Below are positions 1 to 5,076 of a stretch of DNA of 5,820 nucleotides, in pieces (within the stretch, counting starts at the first letter, position 1; the number at the start of each line of letters is the position of its first letter). Below the pieces are notes generated by a model. That model searched no databases, was not told where the DNA came from, and saw nothing but the letters and a program-made list of their open reading frames with translations. The stretch covers positions 1-5,820 of the forward strand of contig CAMJAO010000147.1 in the NCBI GenBank assembly GCA_946403615.1, written 5' to 3'. The translations under genes and the position numbers were made by a program. Source of the DNA: an uncultured Prevotellaceae bacterium (GTDB lineage: Bacteria; Bacteroidota; Bacteroidia; Bacteroidales; Bacteroidaceae).

Positions 1-10
1 CTTTCTTCTC

Positions 11-30
11 GGGGAGGGATGGGGTGGGGG
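11..30 (+). other. Putative G-quadruplex motif
   Basis: The + strand has four G-runs of 4, 3, 4 and 5 bases separated by loops of 1, 2 and 1 bases. This fits the canonical G3+ N1-7 quadruplex pattern with very short, stabilising loops. A further GGG lies at 36-38. It sits just beyond the terminator of the leftward unit. Whether it folds in vivo or has a role cannot be told from the sequence. No gene is supported in positions 1-46. Confidence 0.5.
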
Positions 31-46
31 CTTCTGGGTTCCCCAT

Positions 47-80
47 AAAAAAATCCCCCCGCCATGTGTGTGGCGGGGGG
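47..80 (-). terminator. Intrinsic terminator of the adhesin/small-protein unit
   Basis: On the minus strand a perfect 10-bp stem (71-80 pairing with 55-64: six G:C pairs at the base, then GCCA/TGGC) closes a 6-nt loop (65-70). It is followed by one A (54) and seven U residues (53-47). This is a textbook rho-independent terminator. It begins about 24 nt after the stop codon of the small acidic protein. There is no T-tract on the + strand side, so it acts leftward only. Confidence 0.93.
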
Positions 81-103
81 AAACATTAGACCTATTGAGA
101 TTC

Positions 104-304
104 TTAGAAGTCGTAGTCCCAGATAGTGTGTTTGCGTGCGCGGGGATCATCGTCGCTATCGTCGGGATCTTCGTCGATTTCGGTATCCTCGCCGCCGCCG
201 CTGTACGTGATATACATCACTTCGCCTTCGGTCAGAAGTGCACTTTCTTTGACTTCAGGGCTGATATATTCCTTTTTCAACATATCGATTTCTTTACGTT
301 TCAT
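104..304 (-). CDS. Small acidic hypothetical protein downstream of the adhesin
   Basis: This 66-residue protein has no assignable function. The N-terminus is basic and continues as LKKEYISPEVKES, a K-x-Y-x-x-P-E opening that I recall in many short Bacteroidales proteins. A middle stretch (22-34) leads to a Gly-rich turn YSGGG (34-38). Residues 39-53 are almost entirely Asp/Glu, followed by a basic patch PRARKH (54-59) and an aromatic-acidic end IWDYDF. There is no signal peptide, membrane segment or cysteine. The start is fixed by a strong AAGGAGG 8 nt upstream; Met8 is a possible internal start but has no such site. It lies 18 nt after the adhesin stop and before a strong terminator, so it is the last gene of that transcript. 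The leader-like first half, glycine turn and charged tail leave open a secreted or processed peptide, but no maturation enzyme or transporter is visible. The ORF is convincing; the function is unknown. Confidence 0.8.
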   Translation of the reverse strand: MKRKEIDMLKKEYISPEVKESALLTEGEVMYITYSGGGEDTEIDEDPDDSDDDPRARKHTIWDYDF

Positions 305-312
305 AATAATAT

Positions 313-319
313 CCTCCTT
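313..319 (-). promoter_or_regulatory. Strong Shine-Dalgarno sequence of the small acidic protein
   Basis: AAGGAGG on the minus strand lies 8 nt before the ATG at 304-302, in the 18-nt gap after the adhesin stop codon (TAA, 325-323). Strong Shine-Dalgarno sequences are uncommon in Bacteroidota. This one decides the start codon and suggests that the small gene can be translated independently of, or more strongly than, the upstream gene. Confidence 0.85.
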
Positions 320-322
320 GAA

Positions 323-3300
323 TTATTTGATAATGACTTTCTTACCGTTGTTGATGTAAACACCCTTCTGCTTAGGCATATCGTTGAGTTTCACACCCTG
401 CAGGTTGTAGATACCGGTGGGAGCGCTGGTAGCCTTGCTGTCAGCACCTTCGATCTCTACGATACCGGTTGTGGTCTCGTCGCCCCAGTTGATGGTGATG
501 TCAAGAGCACCTGCTGAGTCGTCGCCAATGAAGCAGAATCCTGAACGGAATGCGTTCAACAGACGTGGTTTAGCAGTGAACTTCAGTTTGTTGTCAGCAC
601 CCATGTAGTAAACCTGCAACTCGTCATCAGCCAATTCTGAAGCGGGAGTCAGAGGCAGTGAACTATAGGTGTAAACACCGATGATGGTGCTTTCAAAGTT
701 AGTAAATAACATGCCTTCTTCGGCCTCTGCGATAGTCACGTTGTTGAAGGTCGGGTCAACGATGTCTTCGCCCCCGTTCGGCCACTTCACGAAGTAGGGC
801 CAGCCGTACTCCAGAACGGGTTGCTCATAACCAAAGACCTCAGTTGAGTGCTCTGCAAAGTCCATCATGTCGAGTGTGACGTGAGTGCCTACCACTGTGC
901 TGTTGGGATCAATAGTCTTGATGGTGGCGCCAGCCAGCGGTGAGTTCTCAATTTCATCTGCAGTGAGTTGGAACGGCAGTGCGATAGTGTTCCATGAGCC
1001 GTCCTTGTAGAGTGTACGTCCGCTGATGGTGAAGTTTACAGACTTGCCCATCTTCTCAGCCAACAGGTCGGTGTTCTTCTGGCCTTCTTCTTGCTCGCTG
1101 TCGTTGTCGAGAACAATCAGTTCAGCAGCGGTGGTGAAGATGACAGATTCTGACCAGTCGCTGGTCTGTTTGCCAAGCACGCTCTGTACCTGTACCTCAT
1201 ACTCGGTCTCCTCTTCGAGCTCTTCGATGGTGTAAGGATGCTCGGTGATGCCTTCTACGACAGTCCAATCCTCTACCACGTCATCAGGACTGATATACTT
1301 GATATCGTCGACATCGAGGTTGAACATATCTGTCACATTATAGTGGCGGATAGCGATGTTGCCGGTGCCGCTGAATGCGCTCAGGTCGAAGGTGTAGAGT
1401 GTCCATTCGCCAGTGGTGGTCACATCGGCACCCACCTGTGTGAAGGCAGAAGCGTCGAATGTGGATTCGGTCACAGGTGAGTTGGATACATACACACCGA
1501 AGACTTCGGCAGCCCAACTTGCATCCTGTCCTTTAGCCCAAAGCGTTAATTCACCGCCCAGGGTCACCTCGGGTGATACGAGCCAGTTGTCGGGGTTCAC
1601 AGCACCTACATTGTTGACGTAACTTGCTGATGCTATCAGACCACTGCCGCTATGTGCTTCATAAGGCACATCTGTATTCCAGTTGTATCCGTCGCCGTCG
1701 GCGTCAATTGCGAACCAGTCGCCCATGCCGCTTTCGAAGCCTTGAGTGGTTCCAGCGGTCCTTCTGTAGCGGAGGTTCCACTCCTCTTCAGCACCGTTGA
1801 CAGTCCAGTCGATGTCGGCAGAACTCTTGGTGATATTCTCGGCTACGAGGTCAGAAATCGGAGTCTCAGCATTGAGCGTGGTGAAGGAAGTTCTTACCCA
1901 GTCAGAAGTCTCATCGTCATCGGCGCAGTTAGCACGCACCTCAGCGATGTAACCGGTCTCAGGATCTAAGCCTTCGAAGGTGTAAGAAGTCTCGCTGGTA
2001 GAAGCGGTCTCAATCCAGTTAATAGCATCTGGATCGGGAGCCTGACCAGTAACGCGGATCATCCATGAGCCGACACTTGCAACAGCACTTTGAACATCCA
2101 TCCATTCAGCACCATCCAAACTTACCCAGCGGGCATTGGCATTGCTTACGGTAGAGTAAGCAGCAGGATATGTAGCACCGCTTTCATTATAGATTACAAC
2201 CCATGTGGGTTTAGAAGGATCGAGTTCAATGGCTTCTCTCGGACTTACTTCTACGAAATCTCCAGCACCGGTTAAGGTGAGTTCCATTTCTGCCACGGGA
2301 TCACCTTCAGGTGCAGTTGTACCGTCATTATAAATAGAGATGGTACCAGTCATTTCCATATAGTCATAGACAGAAACTTTAGTAAGAGATGCCACGTTGT
2401 TGAACACGCTAGCCCACCAGAATTGACCTCCGTTAGTTCCGATAGAACCAGCATATGCTCCGTCGTCATAACTTGTCTCAGTCTCAGTCATGGGAGCATC
2501 CGGGTCAACAGTACCGATGCGCACATCGTATGAGCAGGATGAACCTTTCCATGTGAGTTCTGCTGTGGTGGCAGTGGGAGTTACGGCAAGGTTATTGGGT
2601 TTGAGGTCAATTGTTGTGAAATTGGCTGATGCAGACCATTCGCTCAGACTCTCTTCGAAATCGCCTTGCACCTGTGCCTCATACTCGGTCTCAGGTGTGA
2701 GTCCGGTTATGGTGTAGGTCTTAGCGGCGATGCCGTTCACTTCAGTCCAAGGCTCCTCTTCAACACCACCAGGTACATAAGTGATCTTGTCGATGGCCAG
2801 CCAATACATGTCTGTGACATTGTAGTGACGGATAGCCACCTTACCAGTGCCTGAGTAAGCGCTCAAGTCGGCTACATAATTGGTAGGATTAGCGGTAGCG
2901 GTGAAATCGCCGGCCACTTTATTCCAACTCTGACCATTGTCGGTAGTCACATAGATAGCGAACACCTCAGCGGGATAATTGGCATCAACACCGAATGCAC
3001 TGACGATGAGTGAGCCGCCCAATTCAATCTCAGGAGAAATCAGCCAGTTGTCAGGATACAGAGCACCCACATTGTTGATATAACTTGCGGAAGCTACGAC
3101 ACCACTCGATGAGAATGTTTCAGCGTCCCATGCGTATCCGTCACCGTCGGCATCATTGGTGGTCCAGTCGCCCAGACTGCCGTTGAATGTCCATTCGGTA
3201 GCATTATCGCCAATTTCAATCTGTGTCACAGGACGATAGCGGAGGTTCCATTTTTTCTCGTTACGACCTGCTGTCCATGTGATGTCAGCCGATTTGGCAG

Positions 3301-4420
3301 TGATATTCTCAGCCGCTACGTTAGTGGGCTCGGGATAGGTCTTTTCGGTTGTTCCTCCATTATACGGGCCGGCCCATGCTGAATATTCGTCGCCGCCACA
3401 GAAAGCACGGATGTCAACCGCATATTGAGTCTCAGGCTCCAGACCGGAGATAATGAAAGTGGTAGTATTCGTGTTCTCAATGGTGTACATGCTGTGATCA
3501 TCGAGATTATTCATGTCGACGGCAGATAATTTCGCATAAGCCACCTGCCATTGGTCTTGCTCCGGGTCGTTGGGTGTGAATGCTATTCCAATCTCCGTGT
3601 CACTCAATACCGCTATTTGAGAAACTGACGGTTTCTTACATGATTCCGGAGTGGTGAAGGACACGTCTGCTGTCCAGTTGCTCTGCTCTTCGGCACTGCA
3701 AACAGCCTGAACACTCACCTGATAAGCGGTCTCGGGTGTCAAACCCTCGAGTGTGTAGGGGCTGGTCACGCCTTCTACGATGGTGTAGTCTTCGTCAGCG
3801 GCTGCCTTATAACGGAGGTTGAATCCGTCGGCATCGCTGGTCCAACTGATCACGGCGCTTCTTGCTTCCACATTATTGGCTGCCAGTCCGGCAGGTTTCG
3901 GACATGATGCCGGTGCTGTGAATGAGAAGTCGTCAAGATAGAGGTAAAACTGGTCATTAGATGTGCATTTCACAGCCACATACTTTGTTCCTGCGGGGAA
4001 ACTCGTCTCATACACATGCCATTGGGTATCTGTAGTCGTCAACTCGGACTCCCAAGTGAAGGCATCCATGTCTGTGGCATTGGTGGTGGAATAACCCACT
4101 TGGAATGACTCATGATAAGAGCTGCCGCCTTGTTTGTACGAGAATGATACTTCCACGCCACGGTCAGTGCCGGTCAACTCCGGAGAGATGAGGTACTGCG
4201 GGGGTGTTGTGGTGTAACGGAACCGGAAACCGTAGGTGCCATTTTGCTTGGCGGCGGTAGAAATTCCCGATTGAGCATGACAAGCGACCGTTGTCCAACC
4301 ATCAGTGGCAAGGTTGTTGTCTTCGAAACCATAGGTGTATGGAATCGCTTGTTGGGCTGATGCTGTGAATGGCAATAGGAACGCCACTAACAGCAGGTAA
4401 AGTAATTTTCTTTTTCCCAT
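323..4420 (-). CDS. Secreted multidomain adhesin-like protein with FN3 and cleaved-adhesin domains and a T9SS-like C-terminus
   Basis: This 1365-residue protein is probably exported and surface-attached or released. Residues 1-22 are a Sec signal peptide (basic MGKRK, hydrophobic core, ASA|QQ cleavage) with no lipobox Cys. Residues 25-169 form a jelly-roll, choice-of-anchor-J/MAM-like domain (GFED start, LDDFSF end). FN3 domains lie at 173-258 and 261-358. Three FN3 domains with internal inserts follow at 363-605, 606-849 and 852-1098. Inserts 408-549 and 893-1046 match the gingipain/HagA cleaved-adhesin pattern: a DADGDGY calcium-type loop, SASY(I/V)NNVGA, PDNWL(I/V)SPE and (V/I)AIRHYNVTDM. 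The middle insert (643-795, SYDDGAYAGSIGTNGG) is a different beta-sandwich type. After an acidic linker comes a Bacteroidales module with GRTLYKDGSWNT (1135-1146). The last 30 residues (GIYNLQG...GVYINNGKKV) resemble a type A sorting domain. No protease or glycosidase active site is visible, so binding of host or matrix ligands is inferred. The ATG has no Shine-Dalgarno, which is normal for the phylum. It is first in a unit with the acidic small protein. Confidence 0.93.
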   Translation of the reverse strand: MGKRKLLYLLLVAFLLPFTASAQQAIPYTYGFEDNNLATDGWTTVACHAQSGISTAAKQNGTYGFRFRYTTTPPQYLISPELTGTDRGVEVSFSYKQGGSSYHESFQVGYSTTNATDMDAFTWESELTTTDTQWHVYETSFPAGTKYVAVKCTSNDQFYLYLDDFSFTAPASCPKPAGLAANNVEARSAVISWTSDADGFNLRYKAAADEDYTIVEGVTSPYTLEGLTPETAYQVSVQAVCSAEEQSNWTADVSFTTPESCKKPSVSQIAVLSDTEIGIAFTPNDPEQDQWQVAYAKLSAVDMNNLDDHSMYTIENTNTTTFIISGLEPETQYAVDIRAFCGGDEYSAWAGPYNGGTTEKTYPEPTNVAAENITAKSADITWTAGRNEKKWNLRYRPVTQIEIGDNATEWTFNGSLGDWTTNDADGDGYAWDAETFSSSGVVASASYINNVGALYPDNWLISPEIELGGSLIVSAFGVDANYPAEVFAIYVTTDNGQSWNKVAGDFTATANPTNYVADLSAYSGTGKVAIRHYNVTDMYWLAIDKITYVPGGVEEEPWTEVNGIAAKTYTITGLTPETEYEAQVQGDFEESLSEWSASANFTTIDLKPNNLAVTPTATTAELTWKGSSCSYDVRIGTVDPDAPMTETETSYDDGAYAGSIGTNGGQFWWASVFNNVASLTKVSVYDYMEMTGTISIYNDGTTAPEGDPVAEMELTLTGAGDFVEVSPREAIELDPSKPTWVVIYNESGATYPAAYSTVSNANARWVSLDGAEWMDVQSAVASVGSWMIRVTGQAPDPDAINWIETASTSETSYTFEGLDPETGYIAEVRANCADDDETSDWVRTSFTTLNAETPISDLVAENITKSSADIDWTVNGAEEEWNLRYRRTAGTTQGFESGMGDWFAIDADGDGYNWNTDVPYEAHSGSGLIASASYVNNVGAVNPDNWLVSPEVTLGGELTLWAKGQDASWAAEVFGVYVSNSPVTESTFDASAFTQVGADVTTTGEWTLYTFDLSAFSGTGNIAIRHYNVTDMFNLDVDDIKYISPDDVVEDWTVVEGITEHPYTIEELEEETEYEVQVQSVLGKQTSDWSESVIFTTAAELIVLDNDSEQEEGQKNTDLLAEKMGKSVNFTISGRTLYKDGSWNTIALPFQLTADEIENSPLAGATIKTIDPNSTVVGTHVTLDMMDFAEHSTEVFGYEQPVLEYGWPYFVKWPNGGEDIVDPTFNNVTIAEAEEGMLFTNFESTIIGVYTYSSLPLTPASELADDELQVYYMGADNKLKFTAKPRLLNAFRSGFCFIGDDSAGALDITINWGDETTTGIVEIEGADSKATSAPTGIYNLQGVKLNDMPKQKGVYINNGKKVIIK
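326..421 (-). other. T9SS type A-like C-terminal sorting motif of the adhesin
   Basis: Residues 1334-1365 read as APTGIYNLQGVKLNDMPKQ followed by KGVYINNGKKVIIK. The order Y-x-L-x-G, a short variable spacer, K-G-(V/I)-Y-(I/V) and G-K-K-V-x-x-K is the usual C-terminal signature of proteins exported through the Por (type IX) system in Bacteroidota. The spacer is short, as in many Prevotella proteins. Whether this organism has a working T9SS is not visible here. If it does, the tail would be cleaved on passage and the protein anchored or released. Confidence 0.7.
1127..3334 (-). repeat. Three tandem ~245-residue composite FN3 modules in the adhesin gene
   Basis: Three protein-level repeats lie in tandem: residues 363-605 (nt 2606-3334), 606-849 (nt 1874-2605) and 852-1098 (nt 1127-1867), of 243, 244 and 247 residues. 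Each opens with an FN3 A-B-C half (for example SADITWT then WNLRYR), is interrupted by an insert, and resumes with the C'-to-G half (WTEVNGI, then YTITGLTPETEYEAQVQ, ending FTT). Modules 1 and 3 carry related cleaved-adhesin inserts (nt 2774-3199 and 1283-1744). Module 2 carries an unrelated insert (nt 2036-2494). DNA identity between modules is moderate, with short identical stretches such as the 16 bases around CATACTCGGTCTC in modules 1 and 3, so the duplication is old. Confidence 0.8.
4355..4420 (-). other. Signal peptide region of the adhesin
   Basis: Residues 1-22 have a basic start (MGKRK), a core of Leu, Tyr, Val, Ala and Phe (6-18), and A-S-A before Q23. This is a classic signal peptidase I site. 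No Cys follows, so lipoprotein processing is unlikely. The N-terminal Gln after cleavage is typical of Bacteroidota T9SS substrates. Confidence 0.9.
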
Positions 4421-4516
4421 AGTGTTATAAATTAGTTAATAAATAAAAAAATAGGTTCTTATCGATGCGTTTATTTGCTCCTTATATAATATAATATATA
4501 TGTATAATTGAAACAT

Positions 4517-4570
4517 TCACAAGCGCCGACAATGACGAATTTTAGCCTCTGCCGGTGGGAAATAGGACAT
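4517..4570 (-). CDS. Possible 17-codon upstream ORF in the adhesin leader
   Basis: On the minus strand an ATG at 4570 opens 17 codons (MSYFPPAEAKIRHCRRL) ending in TGA. The ATG lies about 10 nt past the -7 box, so it would sit a few bases from the predicted transcript start and be nearly leaderless. The peptide is basic at its end and shows no recognisable leader-peptide codon run. A 17-codon frame can easily arise by chance; only its position makes it worth noting. Confidence 0.15.
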   Translation of the reverse strand: MSYFPPAEAKIRHCRRL

Positions 4571-4586
4571 ATTTGGGTGCAAATAT
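4569..4586. promoter_or_regulatory. Inverted repeat overlapping the adhesin -7 box
   Basis: ATATTTG (4569-4575) and CAAATAT (4580-4586) form a perfect 7-bp inverted repeat around GGTG. The right arm is the adhesin -7 element read on the minus strand. The left arm covers its predicted transcription start. It could be an operator, or the left arm could be a weak rightward -7 element (CATATTTG, 7 of 8 to TAnnTTTG). Neither is proven. Confidence 0.4.
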
Positions 4587-4611
4587 AACAATTTATCACA
4601 AAACCGCCAAA
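4580..4611 (-). promoter_or_regulatory. Bacteroidota-type promoter of the adhesin unit
   Basis: On the minus strand TTTG (4611-4608) is followed after 20 nt by TATATTTG (4587-4580). This matches the Bacteroidota primary sigma consensus TTTG, about 19-21 nt, then TAnnTTTG. Transcription would start near 4573-4576, giving a leader of about 150 nt before the adhesin ATG, long for the phylum. Confidence 0.7.
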
Positions 4612-4700
4612 TATTTTGATAATTTTTTATAATGACATAAGAACATATAATTAAGGAGCTACCCTCTCTATAACCCCTCGCGGCCGTTGACCGTCGGTTC

Positions 4701-4713
4701 TCGCCGGAGGCGA
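4701..4713 (+). promoter_or_regulatory. Hairpin containing a Shine-Dalgarno sequence
   Basis: TCGCC (4701-4705) and GGCGA (4709-4713) form a perfect 5-bp stem with a GGA loop. The same bases contain GGAGG (4706-4710), 7 nt before the ATG at 4718. If the small ORF is real, its ribosome binding site would be partly buried in this hairpin. Confidence 0.35.
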
Positions 4714-4717
4714 CTGA

Positions 4718-4870
4718 ATGGAGTGCCTCATGTTGGGACTGTCTATGTCCGAAATCATTTGTAATTACATGTCGGACTTACATGAAGTAATTCTCTACGG
4801 GTATTCTATTCTCATGTGGACTAAAATGTTCGAACAACAACCTGTTAGCGTTTTTAGTTTTTTTTCCTAA
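4718..4870 (+). CDS. Possible 50-residue small protein upstream of rmuC
   Basis: An ATG at 4718 opens 50 codons (MECLMLGLSMSEIICNYMSD at the start, SVFSFFS at the end) closing at TAA 4868-4870. In favour: GGAGG lies 7 nt upstream, an ideal Shine-Dalgarno spacing, and an in-frame TGA abuts the ATG, so the start is well defined. Against: six Met in 50 residues, no recognised family, a T-rich 3' end that may be non-coding, and no convincing promoter. The second half (VILYGYSILMW) is fairly hydrophobic, with charged residues on either side, so a small membrane-associated peptide is conceivable. It lies on the same strand as rmuC, 206 bp before it, separated by a large palindrome. I do not recognise it; it may be chance or the coding part of a small RNA. 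Confidence 0.28.
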   Translation: MECLMLGLSMSEIICNYMSDLHEVILYGYSILMWTKMFEQQPVSVFSFFS

Positions 4871-4916
4871 GCGAAGCGGATTTTAATCTTATTTCCACAA
4901 AGGCAACTGTCTTTTC

Positions 4917-4983
4917 GGAAAGAAAATTGGAATAATTATTATAATTATGTCAGAAATTATTCCAATTATGATAGTTTCTTTCC
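4917..4983. repeat. 67-bp imperfect palindrome with 21-bp arms
   Basis: The left arm is 4917-4937. It pairs with the right arm in two perfect blocks: AATTGGAATAATT (4925-4937) with 4955-4967 (13 bp), and GGAAAGAAA (4917-4925) with 4975-4983 (9 bp). Base 4925 can belong to either block. A 7-nt one-sided bulge (4968-4974) separates the blocks on the right, and the apical loop is 17 nt (4938-4954). It lies about 95 bp before the rmuC start. It could be an RNA stem-loop that ends rightward transcription, a regulatory site, or a remnant palindromic element. The stem is too AT-rich for a standard intrinsic terminator. Confidence 0.75.
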
Positions 4984-4992
4984 TGAGCCCAA

Positions 4993-5033
4993 CTTTTTTC
5001 TTTTCAAAACCGGGCTTTTTTCTTTCCAAAACC
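4993..5033 (+). repeat. Direct repeat, 22-bp period, at the rmuC promoter
   Basis: CTTTTTTCTTTTCAAAACC (4993-5011) recurs at 5015-5033 with one change (T to C at the twelfth base), so 18 of 19 bases match. The 22-bp period is about two DNA helical turns, placing both copies on the same face. The second copy contains the presumed -33 element of rmuC. It could be a repressor/activator site or an upstream promoter element, or a simple tandem duplication. Confidence 0.6.
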
Positions 5034-5053
5034 CAAAAACTTTCGTAATTTTG
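5023..5053 (+). promoter_or_regulatory. Bacteroidota-type promoter of rmuC
   Basis: A perfect -7 element TAATTTTG (5046-5053) follows a TTTC (5023-5026; consensus TTTG) after 19 nt. Transcription would begin about 5058-5060, leaving a leader of only 17-19 nt before the ATG at 5077. No Shine-Dalgarno is present, which is usual for the phylum. Confidence 0.65.
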
Positions 5054-5076
5054 CAGAAACTTCATTTATTGACATC

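Larger units (their letters stand above)
4421..5076. other. Divergent intergenic region between the adhesin unit and rmuC
   Basis: This 656-bp spacer separates two divergent genes. 4421-4500 is very AT-rich leader of the adhesin mRNA; an AAGGAG on the minus strand (4478-4483) has no start codon in range. 4580-4611 holds the adhesin promoter. 4674-4716 is a GC-rich island with short hairpin potential. 4745-4792 contains two competing partial inverted repeats: GTCCGA (4747-4752) with TCGGAC (4772-4777), and AATTAC (4763-4768) with GTAATT (4787-4792). 4850-4866 is T-rich. The elements listed separately are a small ORF, a large palindrome, a direct repeat and the rmuC promoter. A small RNA in 4640-4870 is possible, but I recognise no family. 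Confidence 0.6.

Noticed and set aside
1..46. Minus-strand frame from an ATG at 46 (MGNPEAPTPSLPEKK, open to the window edge)
   Set aside because: It starts directly at the U-tract of the terminator, has no ribosome binding site or promoter, and its Pro-rich reading comes from the opposite strand of G-runs. It cannot be judged without more sequence to the left.
68..517. Plus-strand open frame of 149 codons opposite the small protein and adhesin tail
   Set aside because: It is antisense to two well-supported genes and runs through the terminator stem. It has no family features; it is a shadow frame.
1127..3334. CRISPR array or recent tandem DNA duplication in the adhesin gene
   Set aside because: The repeats are long protein domains with moderate DNA identity and no regular short repeat/spacer pattern. 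They are diverged coding modules.
4355..4420. Lipoprotein signal for the adhesin
   Set aside because: There is no Cys at the cleavage site; ASA|QQ is a signal peptidase I site.
4828..4835. GTTCGAAC, like a tRNA T-loop or an attachment core
   Set aside because: No cloverleaf, acceptor stem or CCA end surrounds it, and there is no integrase or tRNA end nearby. It is just an 8-bp palindrome.
4986..5021. Terminator-like AGCCC ... GGGCT followed by a T-run
   Set aside because: The stem is only 5 bp with a 21-nt loop, and it overlaps the direct repeat at the rmuC promoter. A functional terminator is not supported.
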